Assembly (NCBI GenBank): GCA_039798265.1
Contig: JBDKGH010000126.1
Location: 1-9,506 of the forward strand
Direction: 5' to 3'
Source: JBDKGH01 sp039798265
Lineage (GTDB): Bacteria; Bacteroidota; Bacteroidia; Flavobacteriales_D; Sanyastnellaceae
Length of the DNA: 9,506 nucleotides
The notes beneath the pieces are model-generated. The model ran no database searches. It saw only the letters and a program-made list of their open reading frames with translations, and was not told where the DNA came from. Below, piece by piece: positions 5,660-9,506 of this stretch. Numbering within the stretch: position 1 is the stretch's first letter; every line of letters begins with the position of its first letter. The position numbers were made by a program, and so were the translations under genes.

Positions 5660-6553
5660 ATGTTGTTTCGCGATCAAGTAAAGGAAGCGTTCATGGACAT
5701 CCAGGACAGCATTTGTCGTGGTTTGGAAATGGAAGATGGGAAAGCATCTTTTGAAGAAGATATCTGGCAGCATGAGCAAGGTGGTGGTGGCCGTACTCGC
5801 GTGATTCGACATGGTCATGTGTTTGAAAAGGGAGGGGTCAATTTTTCGGCCGTTGAGGGCGATATACCCGCTTTTATGAAAGCCAACTCCAGTGCGGACG
5901 CCAAACGGTTTTTTGCTACGGGTGTATCAATTGTCCTGCATCCTTACAGCCCAATGGTGCCCATCATTCACATGAATATTCGCTACTTCGAAAACGATGG
6001 CGGCGACGCTTGGTTTGGAGGTGGCATAGATCTTACTCCCATTTATGTTCAGGAAGACCAGGCTCGTTTTTTTCATGAAACATTGAAGATTACCTGTGAC
6101 GCTTTTGACGCTTCTTATTATCCCTCTTTTAAAAAGTGGGCGGACGATTATTTCTTCATTCCTCATCGTCAAGAAACCAGAGGAATTGGGGGAATATTTT
6201 TCGATTACCAAAAGGCAGGCGAAAAATCAATTGAGGATATTTTTGAATATGTAAAAGCCGTTGGTCATACTTTTTTAAAGGCCTATTTACCCATTGTATC
6301 GAGCAATAAAACACTGCCCTATACACCTGAGCAAAAGGAATGGCAACTCGTTCGAAGAGGGCGTTATGTTGAATTCAACTTAGTGCATGACCGAGGTACA
6401 CGCTTTGGTTTGGAGACAGGCGGGCGCATCGAATCTATTCTAATGAGTCTGCCCGAATACGCATCGTGGAAGTACAATCACAAAACAACGGAAGGCAGCG
6501 AGGAAGCAAAGACACTCTCACTGCTGAAAAAAGAAATAGATTGGGTAAAGTAA
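5660..6553 (+). CDS. hemF: Oxygen-dependent coproporphyrinogen III oxidase
   Basis: Converts coproporphyrinogen III to protoporphyrinogen IX by two oxidative decarboxylations using O2, in the heme branch of tetrapyrrole synthesis. Its 297 residues fit the family (E. coli HemF is about 299). Conserved blocks in order are FEEDIWQHEQGGGGRTRV (31-48), FEKGGVNFSAVEG (55-67), HMNIRYF (104-110), WFGGGIDLTP (118-127), the signature around PHRQETRGIGGIFFD (168-182) and VEFNLVHDRGTRFGL (237-251). The position after Trp160 is Ala, where the classical signature has Cys. The ATG lies 3 bp after the LysM gene stop, so translational coupling is likely. The strong terminator at 6573-6610 follows. Confidence 0.97.
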   Translation: MLFRDQVKEAFMDIQDSICRGLEMEDGKASFEEDIWQHEQGGGGRTRVIRHGHVFEKGGVNFSAVEGDIPAFMKANSSADAKRFFATGVSIVLHPYSPMVPIIHMNIRYFENDGGDAWFGGGIDLTPIYVQEDQARFFHETLKITCDAFDASYYPSFKKWADDYFFIPHRQETRGIGGIFFDYQKAGEKSIEDIFEYVKAVGHTFLKAYLPIVSSNKTLPYTPEQKEWQLVRRGRYVEFNLVHDRGTRFGLETGGRIESILMSLPEYASWKYNHKTTEGSEEAKTLSLLKKEIDWVK

Positions 6554-6572
6554 AACCCGAGTCACAGAAAAG

Positions 6573-6610
6573 AAAAACCCCGCTTCTGATAAGGAAAGCG
6601 GGGTTTTTTT
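6573..6610. terminator. Bidirectional intrinsic terminator between hemF and lolA
   Basis: A 13-bp perfect stem (6573-6585 with 6596-6608) with core CCCCGCTT/AAGCGGGG and a 10-nt loop. The plus strand continues as a run of seven T (6604-6610), and the minus strand reads into the T-run opposite the A-tract at 6573-6577. It lies between convergent genes, 20 bp after the hemF stop and 17 bp after the lolA stop, and can end both transcripts. Confidence 0.93.
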
Positions 6611-6626
6611 ATGATGTAAAGAGGAA

Positions 6627-7277
6627 TTACAAGCGGTTGTCGATCATTTCTACTCCAGGATATTTCGACTTGTTGAAGGTGAAATCGGTATCTGGAACGT
6701 CATTACTAGTTACAAAGGTTTTCACTTTGTAAGTGATTTCAGCACCTTCGCGCGTTTTCACGATAATCTTGCGAACTTCCATTTTCGCTTTGTCAACGAA
6801 CATGGTAATGGTGTGATAAGCTTTTCCTTTTGTCTCAATAGGATAGAGGTTGATTTCATAAGCCGCAACACCATCCATATTGGCAGAAGCATTTTTCATT
6901 TCATGCTTAAAGTCTTTTTCCCAGATGGTAAACATTTGAGAAGGGTCGAATGATCCATTTTTAACATCAGCGATATCATCAATGGAACAAGAGTTAGCTT
7001 TTTTATCGTAGCTCCAAACTGTTTTGTTGTCAGAGATGACCACGTAGTCAGCAAGGTTCAAAGCGTACTTGGCACCTTTGATTTTGATGGTACCCTCTTG
7101 CTTAACATTTTTGTTATTCTTTTTATCGACGAGTGTCGACGAGAAGTCAGCTGTAATGGATTTGTAGCCTTTTGCCTTTGCAGAAAGCTTGTCGAGAATT
7201 TCTTTGGAAGTTTGAGCTGAAGCGCTGAAACCTGCACAGAGTGCGGCCGTAAGAAATAGGAGGGCCAATTTTTTCAT
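6627..7277 (-). CDS. lolA: LolA-like periplasmic lipoprotein carrier
   Basis: A 216-residue periplasmic protein of the LolA family, which accepts lipoproteins released at the inner membrane and ferries them to the outer membrane. A clear signal peptide (MKKLALLFLTAALCAGFSASA) is probably cleaved before Gln22. The Cys14 context is not a lipobox. The mature part fits the family beta-barrel pattern: an N-terminal helix (SKEILDKLSAKAKGYKSITA), FSSTL, strand-rich GTIKIKGAKYALNL, a SDNKTVWSYDKKAN turn, then VDKAKMEVRKIIVKTREG and the terminal TDFTFNKSKYPGVEMID. Family assignment rests on pattern and context. It starts 10 bp after the ftsK stop, so it is very likely co-transcribed; the same ftsK-lolA order occurs in E. 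coli. No Shine-Dalgarno is seen. Confidence 0.88.
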   Translation of the reverse strand: MKKLALLFLTAALCAGFSASAQTSKEILDKLSAKAKGYKSITADFSSTLVDKKNNKNVKQEGTIKIKGAKYALNLADYVVISDNKTVWSYDKKANSCSIDDIADVKNGSFDPSQMFTIWEKDFKHEMKNASANMDGVAAYEINLYPIETKGKAYHTITMFVDKAKMEVRKIIVKTREGAEITYKVKTFVTSNDVPDTDFTFNKSKYPGVEMIDNRL

Positions 7278-7287
7278 TGTAATTTTT

Positions 7288-9506
7288 TTAAAACGGATCT
7301 TTTGACGAGGCGTTTTTCAAGAATTGTTCCAAAGATATCTCATCGGGAATTAAAACTTTGCGAGCCTTACTTCCTTCGAATGGGCCAATAACTCCTGCAG
7401 CTTCTAATTGGTCTACCAATCGGCCTGCACGGTTATACCCCAGTTTGAGCTTTCTTTGGAGCAAAGAGGCGCTTCCTTGTTGGGAAAGAACCACTATGCG
7501 AGCAGCTTCTTCAAATAACTCATCGCGATCCGCGGCGTCAAAATTACCCAATTCTGCGCCTCCTTCGTCAGCTACTTCAGGAAGAAGTAACGCACTCGGA
7601 TATCCTTGTTGGTTTCCAATGAAGTCTGTGATCTCTTCTACCTCAGGCGTATCAACGAATCCACACTGAATCCGGATAAGGTCGTTACCAGTAGAATAAA
7701 GTAAATCGCCTCGGCCAATGAGCTGATCGGCTCCACCAGCATCGAGGATGGTGCGGGAGTCGATTTTCGAGGTTACACGAAAAGCAATACGTGCCGGGAA
7801 GTTAGCCTTGATAATACCTGTAATGATATTCACGGATGGACGCTGTGTGGCAATGATCAAGTGAATACCAATGGCACGTGCGAGCTGCGCCAAGCGAGCA
7901 ATGGGGGTTTCTACCTCACGGCCGGCTGTCATGATCAAATCCGCAAACTCGTCAACGACTAACACGATATAAGGAAGGAAACGATGGCCTTTTTCGGGAT
8001 TTAGGCGACGCTGAACAAACTTGGCGTTGTATTCCTTAATATTTCGGCATGCCGCGGTTTTCAAAAGCTCGTAGCGTTCATCCATTTCAATGCACAGCGA
8101 GTTCAGTGTTTTGACTACTTTACTCGTATCGGTGATAATCGCTTCTTCTTCATCGGGCAGTTTAGCTAAGAAGTGACGTTCAATTTTATTGAATAGCGTT
8201 AACTCCACCTTCTTCGGGTCAACAAGCACAAACTTGATTTGGGACGGGTGCTTTTTATATAACAGAGAAACGAGGATGGCATTTAAACCGACAGATTTAC
8301 CTTGACCAGTAGCACCGGCCATGAGTAAGTGAGGCATTTTAGCCAAATCCGTTACAAATACTTCGTTAGAAATCGTTTTACCCAGCACCACAGGCAGTTC
8401 CATGTCGGCGTTTTGAAACTTCTCAGAAGCAATCAACGAGCGCATGGATACTACATCTGGCTTACTGTTGGGCACTTCAATACCAATGGTTCCTTTACCC
8501 GGAATAGGCGCGATGATGCGGATACCAAGGGCTGCTAGGCTCAAGGCAATATCGTCTTCGAGGTTTTTGATCTTAGAAATACGCACTCCAGGAGCAGGAA
8601 CGATTTCATAAAGCGTAACCGTTGGACCAATTGACGCCTTGATTTTGGAGATCTCAATCTTGTATTGATTGAGGGTTTCCACAATTTTATTTTTGTTTTC
8701 CTCAAGTTCTTCTTTGGTAATCTGCGGTCCTGATCCTCCATGAGGTTTTAGCAGGTCGATACTTGGCGGCTCATAACGAGAAAGATCTAATTTGGGATCA
8801 TACTCACCAAACTCTTGGAGCTTAGAGTCCACCTCATCGTCGCTTAGTTCTTCTTCTTTTTTAGGGCCTTCCACATCCATACCTAGATAGCTCAGGTCTC
8901 CTAGATTCAGAGCTTGAGCGGCGGGCGCTGCTAAGCTCGGGGCAATGGATAAATCAAACGAACCGTCGCCGCTCGCTTCTGCGTTTGGTTTGAGTTCGAT
9001 GCTATTTAGGTCAAAAGCTTCTTCTTCTTCTTCAACGATTGGATCTTCCTCTAATTCTGGAAGAGGAGAAATGCTTTCTTCTTCAGCGATCAAAGGCTCG
9101 TTGATCGGTTCCGAATGAATGAGCACAGGCTCAGCTAGTGGGTTGGCAACCGGCGTTTGGATAGGCACAGGAGGAACTACTGGTGGCGCGACAAACGAAT
9201 TTTGTGCGGCTTCCTTGGGTTCTTCTGTTTGAGCGACTTCCAGTTCGGGTTCAGGTAAAACCTCTTCTTCGTTGGGTTTTATAGCTTCTTTACTGCGTTG
9301 AAACCACTCGGCCAAACGCGCCCAGAATGCTTCCACTTGATGATTGTAGTTGAAAATAAGGAATGCTGCGGTAACAAAAATGAAAACAAACAAGGAACCA
9401 ATCCAACCGAGGGTAAAAACCAACCATTGTGTTGCTAATACGCCAAATCCGCCAACAAATCTGTCGTTGCAGGTGAGTTCGATGTGTGGGTAGGGTAAAT
9501 CAACAG
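7288..9506 (-). CDS. ftsK: DNA translocase FtsK, N-terminus beyond the window
   Basis: Inner-membrane, septum-associated motor that pumps chromosomal DNA and helps resolve dimers during division. The frame stays open to the window edge. A TTG at 9423 is in frame, but 27 more family-like codons lie upstream (including RFVGGFGVLATQWL), so the gene is cut at its 5' end. The 738 visible codons run: transmembrane segments (visible residues about 28-53), a long Pro/Glu-rich cytoplasmic linker (about 75-240), FtsK alpha domain, and the RecA-like motor with Walker A GATGQGKS (8293-8316) and Walker B VLVVDEF. The gamma winged-helix domain (about 660-720, with SASLLQRKLKLGYNRAGRLV) reads KOPS/FtsK-orienting DNA and contacts XerD in known systems. 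Promoter not visible; lolA follows 10 bp downstream. Confidence 0.96.
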   Translation of the reverse strand, partial: VDLPYPHIELTCNDRFVGGFGVLATQWLVFTLGWIGSLFVFIFVTAAFLIFNYNHQVEAFWARLAEWFQRSKEAIKPNEEEVLPEPELEVAQTEEPKEAAQNSFVAPPVVPPVPIQTPVANPLAEPVLIHSEPINEPLIAEEESISPLPELEEDPIVEEEEEAFDLNSIELKPNAEASGDGSFDLSIAPSLAAPAAQALNLGDLSYLGMDVEGPKKEEELSDDEVDSKLQEFGEYDPKLDLSRYEPPSIDLLKPHGGSGPQITKEELEENKNKIVETLNQYKIEISKIKASIGPTVTLYEIVPAPGVRISKIKNLEDDIALSLAALGIRIIAPIPGKGTIGIEVPNSKPDVVSMRSLIASEKFQNADMELPVVLGKTISNEVFVTDLAKMPHLLMAGATGQGKSVGLNAILVSLLYKKHPSQIKFVLVDPKKVELTLFNKIERHFLAKLPDEEEAIITDTSKVVKTLNSLCIEMDERYELLKTAACRNIKEYNAKFVQRRLNPEKGHRFLPYIVLVVDEFADLIMTAGREVETPIARLAQLARAIGIHLIIATQRPSVNIITGIIKANFPARIAFRVTSKIDSRTILDAGGADQLIGRGDLLYSTGNDLIRIQCGFVDTPEVEEITDFIGNQQGYPSALLLPEVADEGGAELGNFDAADRDELFEEAARIVVLSQQGSASLLQRKLKLGYNRAGRLVDQLEAAGVIGPFEGSKARKVLIPDEISLEQFLKNASSKDPF

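Noticed and set aside
6466..6732. An 88-codon plus-strand reading frame over the hemF end
   Set aside because: It overlaps the end of hemF, reads through the strong terminator and enters lolA antisense.

Overview
The window looks like ordinary chromosomal DNA from a member of the Bacteroidota, perhaps a Flavobacteriia-like aerobe. The clues are promoter boxes of the phylum type TAnnTTTG (several, one with a TTG box 20 bp upstream), few recognisable Shine-Dalgarno sequences, tRNA genes without an encoded CCA, and protein variants typical of that phylum, such as an FtsK with Walker A GATGQGKS and a LysM plus periplasmic-binding-fold protein beside guaA and hemF. The O2-dependent HemF points to aerobic growth. 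The species cannot be named from the sequence alone.

Layout. Positions 1-323 hold no protein gene. They contain a perfect 39-bp inverted repeat made of 8-bp units (1-121), a GC-rich terminator-like hairpin (197-230) and a second inverted repeat made of 7-bp units (244-311). Positions 324-723 carry three minus-strand tRNA genes: Ser(GCU), Pro(UGG) and Arg(UCU) in transcription order. Ser and Pro each have their own TAnnTTTG promoter. The 62-nt spacer between Pro and Arg is almost filled by an RNA hairpin capped by a UACG tetraloop. A minus-strand SLC13/DASS-type sodium:dicarboxylate symporter follows (795-2210).

A 93-bp divergent promoter region separates it from a plus-strand run of guaA (GMP synthase), a secreted three-LysM protein with a periplasmic-binding-protein type 1 fold, and hemF (aerobic coproporphyrinogen III oxidase). 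These three genes are closely spaced (26 bp and 3 bp), consistent with an operon that ends at a strong bidirectional terminator (6573-6610). From the right, a minus-strand ftsK (its N-terminus runs off the window) and lolA (10 bp downstream) converge on the same terminator.

Function. The genes are housekeeping: nucleotide synthesis, heme synthesis, chromosome translocation at division, outer-membrane lipoprotein trafficking, carboxylate uptake and tRNA supply. I see no defence system, transposase, CRISPR array or phage gene. The most unusual material is the three unrelated palindromes around the tRNA genes, the apparently leaderless guaA, and the LysM/binding-fold protein, whose role is unknown.
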